Shown here piece by piece: positions 15,351 to 25,169 of a stretch of DNA of 57,792 bases (within the stretch, counting starts at the first letter, position 1; every line of letters starts with the position of its first letter). The translations under genes were made by a program, and so were the position numbers. The stretch is from Acidobacteriota bacterium. Lineage in GTDB: Bacteria; Acidobacteriota; Vicinamibacteria; Vicinamibacterales; UBA2999. Under the pieces are notes generated by a model, which saw only the letters and a program-made list of their open reading frames with translations, ran no database searches and was not told the DNA's origin. The DNA lies in the NCBI GenBank assembly GCA_030650395.1, contig JAUSDY010000059.1, positions 1 to 57,792 on the forward strand, in the 5' to 3' direction.

Positions 15351-17897
15351 TCACCACGGGCCGCGATCGTTCACGAAGATGTCCATGGCCCCGTTGGTGT
15401 CGGATCTCACGAGGCCGACAGCTTCGGAGACAAAGGCGATGACGCGGCCGCTCGCACTCAGTTGCGCGAAGCGACTGTCACCACCGGTCGCCTGCGTCTG
15501 GACGGGCTGTACCGCTCCGGGCGAGTCGGTCGCTGCGCTCATCCGACGGGTGTCGCCGGTGGTGCGGTCGTGCACGAAGACGTCGATGCGAGCGTTGGTG
15601 TCATCAGCGACGAGGTTGGTCGCCTCGGAATCGAACCCGACATAGCGGCCATCAGCGCTCAGCGAGGGAAAGCTGCTGCTGAGGTCGCCCTGGACGCCAC
15701 CACTCGAGACGCTGACGCGGGTTGTTGCTCCGGTCTGGCGATCATGAGTAAACACGTCCCACGTCGAATTGGTGTCGCCCGGCACGAGCGCCACGTTCGA
15801 TCCAAACGCAACGTAGCGGCCGTCGGCGCTGATCGCGGGTTGTCCCGAGCTGCCAGAACCGCGCGTGCCATCTGTGGCCGCGTCTGTTCGCGACGTCCGG
15901 CCGGTCTGGCGATCCCGCACGAAGATGCCGATGGTGCCGGGGAAACTGCCCGCAACGAGATTGCTGGCCAAGGATGAAAACACCACGAAGCGGCCATCCC
16001 CGCTCAACGCCGGGTCCAGGCTGTTGCTGTTCGCCTGGGCACCATCGTCGGCGACGCTCACGCGAGAGGTCTCGCCGGTCTGCCGATCGTGAACGAACAC
16101 GTCGTACGAACCATTGGAATCATTCGGCACGAGGTTCGTGGCGGTAGAGACAAACGCGATGTAGCGTCCGTCGTGGTTGATCGCCGGAAAATAGCTCAGT
16201 CCGTCGGCCTGGCCCCCTGAGGTGGAGACGCTCACACGCGTGACAGCGCCCGAGACGAGGTCGCGCACGAAGATATCGCCGAGCCCATTGGTGTCGCCCT
16301 GAACCACGTTGGTGGCCTCGGATCGAAAGGCAACCACGAGGCCGTTTCCGCTGATCGCCGGGTTCGAGCTTCCGTTATTCAGTTGTGCCCCGCCGGCGGC
16401 AAGGCTGATACGCGTGGTTACGCCAGTAACGCGATCGCGAAGAAAGATGTCGCCGAGGTTGTTCGTATCGTTCGCGACGAGATTGGCTGCTGCCGACGCA
16501 AATACGACATAGCGGCCGCTGCCATCGATTGACGCTGCGCTGCTGGCGCCGCTGGCCTCCGTGCCGGCGGTCGAGATGCTGACACGATCGGTTCCCGCGA
16601 GGCGATCGTGCACGAAGACTCCTCCGCGGTAGCCATCGCGCCACCCCGGAAGATTGGTGCCGGGGGATGAGAACGCAACCATGCGTCCATCGGGCGTCAT
16701 CGCGGGCTCGAGACTGCGGCCGTCCACAAATCCGCGCAGTAGAAGCGTGGTCGTTCCAGCCAGACGATCGCGGACGAAGAGATCCGGATAGCCGTTGGTG
16801 TCGGTCGACACCAGGTTCCTGGCCGCGGAGACAAAGACAATGTAGCGTCCGTCACTACTCAGCGATGGACTACCGCGGTCGTCGGGCGCAACGGTGCCGC
16901 CCAAGGCAGCCTGGCCGCCGCTGGTTGAAACGCTCACCCGCGTCGTTTGCGCGCTGGCGCGATCGTGAACGAACACATCCCAGTTCGCATTGGTATCGCC
17001 AGGAACCAGATTGGAGGCGAGCGACGGGAAGCGACGATGAGGCCGTTCGCGCTGATGGCGGGCGCCCAGCTGAATTGATCGGCCTGGCTGCCGTTACTGG
17101 CGACGCTGACGCGCGTCGTTTGCCCGGTGATGCGGTCGCGGACGAACACGTCAACCCGCGCGTTCGTGTCGCCGCTCACCAGGTTGGAGGCGCTGCTCAG
17201 AAATGCCACAAAGCGGCCGTCGCCGCTGATCGAAGGAAACGCACTCGAGCTGTTGGCCTGTTGTCCAAGGTTCGCGAGACTGACCCGCGAGGTCTCCTGG
17301 GCCTGCAGGTCGCGGACAAAAATATCCGACACTCCGTTGCTGTCGCCGACGACGAGGTTGCTGGCGTTGGATTGAAACACCGCGAATCGGCCATCGGCGC
17401 TGATGGCGGGGGTGCCGCTGTACGAGTTCGCCTGCCGGCCCAGGGTGGACACGCTGACTCTACTGGGCCTGCCGGTCTGACGATCGTGCACGAATGCGTC
17501 GGCGGCGCCGTTGGTGTCGAGGCTGACCAGGCCTGCGGCCGTTGAGCTGAAGGCGACGAATCGGCCGTCTGCACTGATGGAGGGGTGGCTGCTGCCCCCC
17601 TTCACTTGTTGGCCCGCGGCCGTCACGCTGATGCGTGTTGTGGTACCAGTCTGTTGATCTCGAACGAAGATGTCCCAGTTGGCGTTGGTATCGCCGCTCA
17701 CAAAGCCGGAAGTTGGTGATGTAAACGCGACATACCGGCCGTCAGCACTAATCGACGGATATCTTCCAACGACACCCGCCGCGCCAGTGTGGTTTGGCGT
17801 GACGGAGATGCGCGTGGTGTTACCCCGTGTTGCTTTGCGACGCCGCAGGTGAGGACAGCGCCAGCAGCACGAGGACAGAAAGCACAATGCGTTTCAT
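15351..17897 (-). pseudogene. Secreted PD40-repeat (TolB-like propeller) protein gene with two frameshifts
   Basis: The natural start is the ATG at 17897, overlapping the TGA of the upstream gene (ATGA). It encodes a clear signal peptide (MKRIVLSVLVLLALSSPAAS) but meets a TAA after 25 codons. The body continues in another frame from about 17825 (NTTRISVTPNHTG). A second shift near 17020-17035 moves it to the third frame, which stays open to 15351. Together this gives about 845 residues made of roughly fifteen modules of about 54 residues. The module consensus is D-x-FVRDRxTGxTTRVSV, then PAISADGRYVAF, then NLVxGDTN. The modules resemble PD40/TolB blades, and the function is unknown. The shifts may be real decay or assembly errors. 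Both flanks remain perfectly alignable, which favours recent events. Confidence 0.75.
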
Positions 17898-18634
17898 TGG
17901 CCCACCCGGACATTCAACCGCGTGCGCTCTGTGAATTCAGAATCGGTTGCCGTCAGCTCGAGCTCGTAGAGCCCCGGCGCCGAGAACGTCGCCTTCGTGC
18001 GCGCCGCGCCGGGAATCGTAAAGCTCACCGTGCCGGGGCCTTTCAACATCTTCCACTCGACCACCAGTGCTTTACCTCGCGGCAGGCCCTCGTCGTGCGC
18101 GCTGCCAAACAGGTTCAGCTCTTCGTTGAGCGCCACCGACAGCGTGGGCGGGTTGTTCGGCCGCGCGGTCACGCCGAGCACGCGCACGGTTGGCGCACGA
18201 TTGAGGCAGACGCCGCGCGGCACCTTGGCGGAGTCGATCTTCGACAGCGCCGGCGCGCCTTCGACGAGATTCCAGTTCGATTGCAACATCCGCTCGCTGG
18301 TGCCGGTGCTGGTGCCCGCGTAGGCCAGCGTCCATTTCAGCTTGCCGTCGAATTCGGGGCCGACCACCATGACGCACTGGAAGCGCCAGTGGCCCGGCTT
18401 GAAGGTCGTCGGCTGCATGCGATCACCGGGGGTGGGAGCGAAGGTGTTGGCGGGACCGGGCTGCACGGTTACGACGTCGGCGTTATGGCTGAAGTAGGCG
18501 AACGACAAGGTGTAGCTGCCGTCGGGGTTCTTGAGGAAGCCGTCGTAGACCGGGTAGATGGGCTGGTTTTGCTGGGCGTGGGCCGCGCCCACGAGGAGAA
18601 AAACCACGGCCAAAGAGCATGCACCAGCCTTCAT
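17894..18634 (-). CDS. Secreted protein with a C-terminal Ig/PKD-like domain
   Basis: The 246-residue product starts with a signal peptide (MKAGACSLAVVFLLVGAAHA). The ATG at 18634 has AGGAGG 7-12 nt upstream. A longer reading frame back to 18745 only translates the palindromic repeats and is not used. The first half (YDGFLKNPDGSYTLSFAYFSHN, RFQCVMVVGPEFDGKLKWTLAY) is unfamiliar. The last 80 residues resemble a PKD/Ig-type domain (VEWKMLKGPGTVSFT, TKATFSAPGLYELELTATD). Its stop overlaps the start of the PD40-repeat gene, suggesting a two-gene secreted unit. It diverges from the cytochrome operon. No enzymatic motif seen. Confidence 0.72.
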   Translation of the reverse strand: MKAGACSLAVVFLLVGAAHAQQNQPIYPVYDGFLKNPDGSYTLSFAYFSHNADVVTVQPGPANTFAPTPGDRMQPTTFKPGHWRFQCVMVVGPEFDGKLKWTLAYAGTSTGTSERMLQSNWNLVEGAPALSKIDSAKVPRGVCLNRAPTVRVLGVTARPNNPPTLSVALNEELNLFGSAHDEGLPRGKALVVEWKMLKGPGTVSFTIPGAARTKATFSAPGLYELELTATDSEFTERTRLNVRVGQ

Positions 18635-18647
18635 CCGACCCTCCTGA

Positions 18648-18697
18648 GGCACCCCATAAAGGGGTGCCCTACGCACCCCATAAAGGGGTGCCCTGCG
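18648..18697. repeat. Two direct copies of the GGCACCCC/GGGGTGCC TAAA-loop palindrome
   Basis: CACCCCATAAAGGGGTGCCCT is present twice in tandem, each an inverted repeat with a central ATAAA. They lie between the divergent genes at 18634 and 18776. Confidence 0.8.
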
Positions 18698-18775
18698 CGG
18701 TATCGCGGTGCTAAAGTATGCCCGAGAGTTCGGAAAGCGCGCCACAGATTAGACGCAGATTAGTCAGGAGGCCTC

Positions 18776-20269
18776 ATGGTCACCGCCAGGCAGCTCACCG
18801 GCGTCACGGGAATGGCCCTCGCCGCCGCCCTGCTGATCTTCACGCAGCCGGTCACTTATGCGTCCACCTTCGCGCAAAGCGCTACGGCGGACAAGCAGGC
18901 GCCCGCAGCCGCGCCGAACCCCACCTTCACCAAAGACGTGCTGCCGATCCTGCAGCGCTCGTGTCAGAACTGCCATCGTCCTGGCACGCCCGCGCCGATG
19001 GCGCTGCTCAACTACCAGGATGCGCGCCCGTGGGCGCGCGCGATCAAGCAGAAGGTCACCAGCCGCGAGATGCCGCCATGGCACATCGATCGCAGCATCG
19101 GCGAGTATCTCGAGGACCCGTCGCTGAGCGATCGCGAGGTCGCCTTGATCGCCGCCTGGGTCGATAGCGGCGCGCCTGAAGGCCGTGCCGCCGATGCGCC
19201 GCCGGCCAGGGTGTTTCCGCCGGCGACGGAATGGACCTACGGCCAGCCCGACCTGATCGTCCGCATGGCGAAGGGTTTCAAGATTCCGGCCAACGGTCCC
19301 GACTTCATTCCTGAAGAGGTCGTCGATCCCGGCATCACTGAAGATCGTTACGTGAAGTGGGTCCAGATCATTCCCGACGCGCATCGTGCCGTGCATCACT
19401 CGCACGTGTATGTCGATCTGCCGGAGGGAACCGACACCGCGGGCCTTGGCCTCGGCATGGGATCCAACGTCGGCAACTCGATGGACCTGATCGAGTACGG
19501 CGCAGGCAACGACGCCGACATCTTTCCCGACGGCACCACGAAGGTCCTGAAGAAGGGCGCGTTGTTTCGCTTCGAAGCTCATTACCATCCGTACGGCGAA
19601 GAGACGTTCGATCGCCAGCGCGTCGGCATCAAGTTTTATCCCAAGGGCGTCGTGCCGAAGCTGGCCGTGACCTCGCATCGCATTCGCACCGGCGTGGGCA
19701 ACGACTGGGTGCTGAATCGCGAGCGCATCGAGGACCTGTTGCTGCGCGCGGGACACAAGCTGTCGATCGACGAGCCATCGATGCCGACCGGCGCGCTCGT
19801 TGCGGAGAACCCGCTCCATGCCGCCGCGTTGCTCAGCATTCCTCCCAACTCAGTTGTGCAGCACGAGCGCTTCTGGCCGCTGCCGAAGGCGGCTCTAATC
19901 GTCAGCTTTCAGCCGCATATGCATTTCCGCGGCTCGAAGATGATGCTCGAGGCGATTCATCCCGATGGCCGGCGCGAGATGCTGACCAGCGCGACGCACT
20001 ACGAGCAGAACTGGCAGATCACCTATAAGTTCAAAACGCCGCACTTGTTCCCGGCCGGCACCATCCTGCACACCGTGTCGATCCACGACAACACGGCGAA
20101 CAACAAGCACAACCCCGACCCGACCGCGTGGGTCGGCTGGGGCAGCCGGACGATGGACGAGATGGGACATGGCTGGACCGACGTCGCGTTCCTGAGCGAC
20201 GCGCAGTATCAAGAGGAATTGGCGAAGCGTAAGGCTCAACGCAAAACCACCACCGACGTTCGCCAGTAG
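18776..20269 (+). CDS. Secreted c-type cytochrome with copper type II monooxygenase-like domain
   Basis: The 497-residue protein is exported (hydrophobic residues 13-28) with AGGAGG before the ATG. A haem-attachment motif CQNCH is at residues 63-67, in a mono-haem domain that includes SREMPPWHIDRS. The C-terminal two thirds carry histidine clusters in the order RAVHHSHVYVD, RFEAHYHPYG and FQPHMHFRGSKMM. This matches the copper sites of ascorbate-dependent (PHM-type) monooxygenases. It might couple haem electron transfer to a copper hydroxylation centre, but that is inference. Residues about 30-40 (STFAQSATADK) are encoded by an interspersed repeat and lie just after the signal peptide. It heads a co-directional series of redox genes to 26563. 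Confidence 0.78.
   Translation: MVTARQLTGVTGMALAAALLIFTQPVTYASTFAQSATADKQAPAAAPNPTFTKDVLPILQRSCQNCHRPGTPAPMALLNYQDARPWARAIKQKVTSREMPPWHIDRSIGEYLEDPSLSDREVALIAAWVDSGAPEGRAADAPPARVFPPATEWTYGQPDLIVRMAKGFKIPANGPDFIPEEVVDPGITEDRYVKWVQIIPDAHRAVHHSHVYVDLPEGTDTAGLGLGMGSNVGNSMDLIEYGAGNDADIFPDGTTKVLKKGALFRFEAHYHPYGEETFDRQRVGIKFYPKGVVPKLAVTSHRIRTGVGNDWVLNRERIEDLLLRAGHKLSIDEPSMPTGALVAENPLHAAALLSIPPNSVVQHERFWPLPKAALIVSFQPHMHFRGSKMMLEAIHPDGRREMLTSATHYEQNWQITYKFKTPHLFPAGTILHTVSIHDNTANNKHNPDPTAWVGWGSRTMDEMGHGWTDVAFLSDAQYQEELAKRKAQRKTTTDVRQ
18863..18895. repeat. 33-bp interspersed element read in frame (FAQSATADK)
   Basis: It starts TCCACCTTCGCGC and ends CTACGGCGGACAAG. The closest relative is in truA at 40905-40937; inverted copies lie at 42935-42970 and 46627-46656. 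Confidence 0.75.
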
Positions 20270-20284
20270 GCGCAGGAGTTCCCC

Positions 20285-22420
20285 ATGAAGCGCATGATGG
20301 CCGCGTGCATCGCGGCCGGTATCGCAGTTTCCCTGACTTCGATCAACGCGCGACAGGCGGCTGTCGCCGTTGACGCCGACGACCTGGCCGGCACGGTCCG
20401 GAGCTCGAAAGGGCCCGAGGCCGGTGTCTGGGTGATCGCCGAAACCAGCGACCTGCCGACCAAGTTCTCAAGGACCGTCGTCACCGACGATCAGGGGCGG
20501 TACCTGATGCCCGACCTTCCGAAGGCGAGCTACAGCGTGTGGGTGCGTGGCTACGGCCTCGTCGATTCCTCGAAGGTGACGACCACACCCGGCAAGGCGT
20601 TGAACCTGACGGCGGTGATCGCCCCGAGCGCGCACGCCGCCGCGCAGTATTACCCTGCCGCCAACTGGCTCTCGATGCTGCGCATTCCCGAAGGCGCGGA
20701 TTTCCCCGGCACCGGTCCGACCGGCAACGGCATTTCTCCCGATATGAAGAGCCAGGCGCAATGGCTTCGCGCCATCAAGTCCGGCGGCTGTACCGCGTGC
20801 CATCAGCTCGGCACCAAGGCGACGCGCGAAATCCCGAAAGAGCTCGGTAACTTCCCGTCGCTGTCATACGCCTGGGAACGCCGGCTGGCGTCCGGGCAGG
20901 CGGGCGGCAACATGATCGGCGGGCTGAACAACATGGGCAAGGAGCGCGCGCTGCTGCTCTTTGCCGACTGGACCGATCGCATCAACCGCGGCGAGCTGCC
21001 GCCGGTGCCGGCGCGGCCGCAAGGCGTCGAGCGAAACGTCGTGATCACGATGTGGGACTGGGCGGATCCGAAAGCGTACCTGCACGACGTGGTGTCGACC
21101 GACCGGCGTAACCCGACGCTCAACGCCAACGGCCAGCTCTACGGCGCGCTCGAGCTGAGCGCCGATTACATTCCGGTACTCGACCCGGTCTCGCACACCA
21201 TCAGCCAGATCAAATTGACCGTGCGCGATCCGAATACACCCGCGGCCTCTCCGAAGATCCCGGCAGCCTCGCCCTACTGGGGCGAGGAAGTGATTTGGAC
21301 CAGCAAGAACAACGTCCATAACCCGATGCTCGACGAGCGCGGCCGCCTGTGGCTGACCTCGGCGGTGCGCAGCCCGGACAACGCGGCGTTCTGCAAGGCC
21401 GGATCCGATCATCCGTCCGCCAAGCTGTTTCCATTGCAACGCTCCGGCCGCCAGCTCGCGATGTACGACCCGAAGACCAAAGAGCTCAAGCACATCGATA
21501 CGTGTTTCGGGACGCATCACCTGATGTTTGCCGAAGACGCCAACAACACGCTGTGGACGAGCGGCGGCGGCCAGGTGGTCGGCTGGTTGAACCGGAAGAT
21601 GTACGACGAGACCGGCGACGAGCAGAAGTCACAAGGGTGGACCGCGCTCATCATGGACACTAACGGCAACGGCAAGCGCGATGCGTATGTCGAGCCGACC
21701 GAGCCGGTTGATCCCACGAAGGACAAACGCTTCGGCGCGGCGTTCTATTCAGTGGCCCCGGCGCCCGATGGCGCCATTTGGGGAACCGTGCTCGGCTACC
21801 CCGGCCAGGTGGTTCGGCTCGTGCCCGGATCGAACCCCCCGGAGACGGCCCTGGCGGAAGTGTACGAGCCGCCGTATCTCGATCCGAAGGCGCCCGGCTT
21901 CTCACCGCGCGGTGGGGACGTCGATCGCAACGGCGTGTTCTGGGCGGCGCTGTCGAGCGGTCATCTCGCGAGTTTCGATCGGCGCAAGTGCAAAGGCCCG
22001 CTCAACGGTCCGAAGGCCACCGGCCAGCACTGCCCCGAGGGCTGGACGCTCTACACCGAGCCGGCGCCGCAGTTCCGCGGTGTGAGAGACGGCGGCAGCG
22101 TCGAAGCGAGTTACTACACGTGGGTCGATCAGTTCGACACCCTCGGCCTCGGCAAGAACGTGCCGATCAACACCGGCAACGCGTCTGAAGGACTGCTGGC
22201 GTTGAAAGACGGCAAGTGGGTGGTGTTGCGCGTGCCGTACCCGCAGGGTTTCTACACGAAATGGATGGACGGCCGCATCGACAACCCGAACGGCGGCTGG
22301 AAGGGCAAGGGCCTGTGGGCCACGGTGAGCACGCGCACGCCGTTCCACATGGAAGGCGGCAAGGGCACCACGAGCAAGGTGCTTCACTTGCAAATGCGGC
22401 CCGACCCGCTCGCGAAGTGA
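20285..22420 (+). CDS. Secreted haem protein: CarboxypepD-regulatory-like domain, CxxCH motif and propeller
   Basis: The 711-residue product has a signal peptide (MKRMMAACIAAGIAVSLTSI) and an AGGAG SD. Residues 30-110 form a Ig-like carboxypeptidase-regulatory-like domain (AGTVRSSKGPEAGVWVIAET, DDQGRYLMPDLPKASYSVW). A c-type haem site CTACH is at 169-173. The remainder resembles a streptogramin-lyase/Vgb-like propeller (ELKHIDTCFGTHHLMFAEDA, NTLWTSGGGQVVGW). This fusion suggests a periplasmic redox protein that may bind or oxidise an organic substrate; no substrate can be read. It starts 15 nt after the copper-cytochrome gene, and its TGA overlaps the ATG of the PQQ dehydrogenase. Confidence 0.75.
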   Translation: MKRMMAACIAAGIAVSLTSINARQAAVAVDADDLAGTVRSSKGPEAGVWVIAETSDLPTKFSRTVVTDDQGRYLMPDLPKASYSVWVRGYGLVDSSKVTTTPGKALNLTAVIAPSAHAAAQYYPAANWLSMLRIPEGADFPGTGPTGNGISPDMKSQAQWLRAIKSGGCTACHQLGTKATREIPKELGNFPSLSYAWERRLASGQAGGNMIGGLNNMGKERALLLFADWTDRINRGELPPVPARPQGVERNVVITMWDWADPKAYLHDVVSTDRRNPTLNANGQLYGALELSADYIPVLDPVSHTISQIKLTVRDPNTPAASPKIPAASPYWGEEVIWTSKNNVHNPMLDERGRLWLTSAVRSPDNAAFCKAGSDHPSAKLFPLQRSGRQLAMYDPKTKELKHIDTCFGTHHLMFAEDANNTLWTSGGGQVVGWLNRKMYDETGDEQKSQGWTALIMDTNGNGKRDAYVEPTEPVDPTKDKRFGAAFYSVAPAPDGAIWGTVLGYPGQVVRLVPGSNPPETALAEVYEPPYLDPKAPGFSPRGGDVDRNGVFWAALSSGHLASFDRRKCKGPLNGPKATGQHCPEGWTLYTEPAPQFRGVRDGGSVEASYYTWVDQFDTLGLGKNVPINTGNASEGLLALKDGKWVVLRVPYPQGFYTKWMDGRIDNPNGGWKGKGLWATVSTRTPFHMEGGKGTTSKVLHLQMRPDPLAK

Positions 22421-24366
22421 TGCGGGCGCTCGTTCTTGTTTTGTTCGCGTCGATCACGCTGAGCGCGCAGCACGGCGCCACTGGCGGCGAATGGCGCACG
22501 TGGGGCGGCGACCTCGGCGCGACCCGCTACGCGCCGCTCGATCAGATTAGCGGCGCCAATTTCAGCACGCTCGAAGTGGCGTGGCGCTTCAAGACCGAGA
22601 ACCTCGGCTCGCGTCCCGACTTCAACCTGCAAACCACGCCGCTGATGATCAACGGCGTGTTGTACGCGACAGCCGGCGAGCACCGCAATGCCGTGGCGAT
22701 CAACGCGGCCACGGGCGAGATGCTGTGGATGCACCGGCTCGAAGAAGGCCGCCGCGCGCAGCTGTCGGCACGCCGATTGTCGGGCCGCGGCGTCGGCTAC
22801 TGGACCGACGGCAAGGGCGACGAGCGGATCTTCTACGTCACGATCGGCTACCAGCTGGTCGGCCTCGATGCCAGGACCGGCGTGCCGCTCGCCGACTTCG
22901 GCGTGAAGGGCGTCGTCGATCTGAAGAAGGACGCCGATCAGGATCTCGATCCGGTTGATGGCGAGATCGCGTGGAACGGCGCGCCGGTGGTCGCCAAGAA
23001 CGTCGTGCTCGTCGGCGCGGCGCATCGCGCCGGCACCACACCCGCCAGCCGCAAGAACGCCAAAGGCTACATCCGCGCCTACGACCCGCGCACCGGCAAG
23101 CGACTGTGGATCTTCCATACCATCCCGATCGCCGGCGAGTTCGGCAACGACACGTGGCTCGAAAAGTCGTGGGAGTACACCGGCAATACCGGCGTGTGGA
23201 CGCAGATGACGGTCGACGAGCAGCTCGGCATCGCGTATCTGCCCGTCGAGATCCCGACCGGCGATTATTACGGCGGCCACCGGCCCGGTAATAACCTGTT
23301 CGGTGAAACGCTGCTGGCCGTCGATCTGCAAACCGGCAAGCGCATCTGGCATTACCAGTTCGTGCACCACCCGATCTGGGACTACGACATTCCGTGCGCG
23401 CCGATCCTGGTGGACATCACGGTGGGCGGCCGCAAGATCGCGGCGATCGCGCAACCGACCAAGCAGGGTTTCATCTTCGTGTTCGATCGCAAGACCGGCG
23501 AGCCGGTGTGGCCGATCGAGGAGCGCCCGGTCGAGCAAGGCTTGGTGCCGCGCGAGTGGTACTCGCCGACCCAGCCCTTCCCCACCAAGCCGCCATCGGT
23601 CGAGCGGCAGGGTTTTCTTGCCGATTACGCGATCGACTTCACGCCCGAGCTCAAGGCCGAGGCGCTGGCGCTGATTGCGAAGTACAAGATCGGCCCGCTC
23701 TACACGCCACCGATCGTGCGCGGGCAGGACGGCAAGGACGGGTTGCTGTTCATCCCGAACGGCCCGAACTGGCCGGGCGGCTCGTTCGATCCGGAAACCG
23801 GGATGCTCTACGTCTACTCGCACACGCTGGTGCGCGTGCTGTCGATGGTGAACGACCCGAAGCGATCCGACATGGCCTACATCAGCGACGGCAGCGCGTC
23901 GGAGGGTGGAGGCGGCGGGCTCAGCGTGCGCGGATTGCCGTTGGTGAAACCGCCATGGGGACGCATCACCGCGGTCGATCTGAACAAGGGCGAGATCGCC
24001 TGGCAGATCGCGCATGGCGAGACGCCTGATGCGGTGAAGAACCACCCGGCGCTCAAGGGCGTCACGATTCCGCGCACCGGCCGGCCCGGCGGCGCCGGCG
24101 GCAGCTCGGGCGGCATCGGCACGCTGGTCACCAAGACGCTGGTGATTTCGGGCGAGGGCGGCACCGTCGCGATGCCGGATGGCCAGCGCGGCGCGATGCT
24201 GCGTGCCTACGACAAGCGAACGGGCGCCGAGCTTGGCGCGGTCGCGATGCCCGGCGCGCAAACCGGCTCGCCCATGACCTACATGTCGGGCGGCAAGCAG
24301 TACATCGTCGTCGCCACCAGCGCTTCGACCAGGCCCGGCGAGCTCATCGCCTATAAACTCCCATGA
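22420..24366 (+). CDS. PQQ-dependent dehydrogenase (eight-bladed quinoprotein family)
   Basis: The 648-residue protein starts at the ATG overlapping the previous stop (TGATG) and has a short signal peptide (MRALVLVLFASITLSAQ). Tryptophan-docking propeller motifs recur (AINAATGEMLWMHRL, GLDARTGVPLADFG, YDPRTGKRLWIFHT, VDLQTGKRIWHYQFVHH, FDRKTGEPVWPIEE). HHPIWDYDIPCAPILVD and the start WRTWGGDLGATRYAPLDQI are family-typical of quinoprotein glucose/alcohol dehydrogenases. No C-terminal haem domain is present, so the adjacent haem proteins are plausible electron acceptors. An earlier in-frame start (22216) lies inside the preceding gene and is rejected. Substrate unknown. Confidence 0.88.
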   Translation: MRALVLVLFASITLSAQHGATGGEWRTWGGDLGATRYAPLDQISGANFSTLEVAWRFKTENLGSRPDFNLQTTPLMINGVLYATAGEHRNAVAINAATGEMLWMHRLEEGRRAQLSARRLSGRGVGYWTDGKGDERIFYVTIGYQLVGLDARTGVPLADFGVKGVVDLKKDADQDLDPVDGEIAWNGAPVVAKNVVLVGAAHRAGTTPASRKNAKGYIRAYDPRTGKRLWIFHTIPIAGEFGNDTWLEKSWEYTGNTGVWTQMTVDEQLGIAYLPVEIPTGDYYGGHRPGNNLFGETLLAVDLQTGKRIWHYQFVHHPIWDYDIPCAPILVDITVGGRKIAAIAQPTKQGFIFVFDRKTGEPVWPIEERPVEQGLVPREWYSPTQPFPTKPPSVERQGFLADYAIDFTPELKAEALALIAKYKIGPLYTPPIVRGQDGKDGLLFIPNGPNWPGGSFDPETGMLYVYSHTLVRVLSMVNDPKRSDMAYISDGSASEGGGGGLSVRGLPLVKPPWGRITAVDLNKGEIAWQIAHGETPDAVKNHPALKGVTIPRTGRPGGAGGSSGGIGTLVTKTLVISGEGGTVAMPDGQRGAMLRAYDKRTGAELGAVAMPGAQTGSPMTYMSGGKQYIVVATSASTRPGELIAYKLP

Positions 24367-25169
24367 TCCCGATCCAGATGGCGCCCCTAAAAGGGGCGCC
24401 CTACGTTGACTTTGCTCGTAGGGCACCCTTTTATGGGGTGCCATTGGTTGTCGCGCTCTTTGTGGTGCCTCTGCTAGCCGACAAGTACGGCGACGTGGAG
24501 ATCACGACGTTCACGCATTCGAGCATTCAACTTGAACATGCCGGAAAGGTCATCCAGATCGATCCGTGGAGCGTCGGCGATCTGTCGCGCGCGAAGCCGG
24601 CGGATCTGATCCTGATCACGGACGATGTGGGCCATCACCTGGATGTGAAGGCGATCGCGCGGGTGCGAAAGCCTGGCGCGCCGATTGTGATCGCGGCCAA
24701 CGGCCGCCCGCAGGTTCCCGGCGGCATCGTGATGGCCAACGGCGAGACCCGTGAGGTGGCCGGCGTGAAGATTGAAGCCGTCGGCGCCTACGACATCAAG
24801 CCCGGCGATCCGTATCATCCGAAGGGTGAAGCGAACGGCTATGTCGTGACGCTTGGCGGCACACGCATCTACGTGGTCGGCGTGACCGAGTGCGTCCCAG
24901 AGGTCAGGGCCGTGAAGAACGTCGACGTCGCATTTTTTCCGCTCAACCTGCCGCTGGCACGCATGGAGCCGGCGGCGGCGATCGAATGCATTCAAGCCCT
25001 CGCGCCGAAAGTGGTCTACCCCTATCACTACGATCAGGAATGGGTGCGGCCCGTGCCCGCGGGCGGCTCGCGTCCCACACCGACGACACGTGGACTACAG
25101 GAGCTCAAGACCGCGCTCGAGCGCCGGAAGATTGAAGTCAGATTCGCGGACTGGTACCCGAAGTTCTGA
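24363..25169 (+). CDS. Metallo-beta-lactamase-fold protein with degenerate metal motif
   Basis: The 268-residue protein has its ATG overlapping the PQQ-dehydrogenase TGA (ATGA). Residues 1-27 are partly translated TAAA-loop palindromes (APLKGAPYV, RRAPFYGVP). They are followed by a hydrophobic export-like segment, PLVVALFVVPLLA. The core is UlaG-like: ITTFTHSSIQLEHAGKVIQIDPW, ADLILITDDVGHHLDVKAI, EANGYVVTLGGTRIYVVGVTE and KVVYPYHYDQEW. The usual H-x-[EDH]-x-D-H motif is replaced by D-D-V-G-H-H, so metal binding may be altered. A GTG at 24439 just before the hydrophobic segment is an alternative start that would leave the repeats untranslated. Confidence 0.72.
   Translation: MIPIQMAPLKGAPYVDFARRAPFYGVPLVVALFVVPLLADKYGDVEITTFTHSSIQLEHAGKVIQIDPWSVGDLSRAKPADLILITDDVGHHLDVKAIARVRKPGAPIVIAANGRPQVPGGIVMANGETREVAGVKIEAVGAYDIKPGDPYHPKGEANGYVVTLGGTRIYVVGVTECVPEVRAVKNVDVAFFPLNLPLARMEPAAAIECIQALAPKVVYPYHYDQEWVRPVPAGGSRPTPTTRGLQELKTALERRKIEVRFADWYPKF
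24380..24442. repeat. Two TAAA-loop palindromes in opposite orientation at the 5' end of a gene
   Basis: Copy one (24380-24405) has arms GGCGCCCC and GGGGCGCC around TAAAA and ends CTACG. Copy two (24418-24442) begins CGTAG and has arms GGGCACCC(TTTTAT)GGGGTGCC. They form a head-to-head pair and are translated if the ATG at 24363 is used. Confidence 0.78.

Noticed and set aside
22384-24444. 686-codon minus-strand frame opposite the PQQ dehydrogenase
   Set aside because: The composition is typical of an antisense shadow (Arg, His, Ala, Asp), with no recognisable domain and no SD. The opposite strand encodes a clear quinoprotein.
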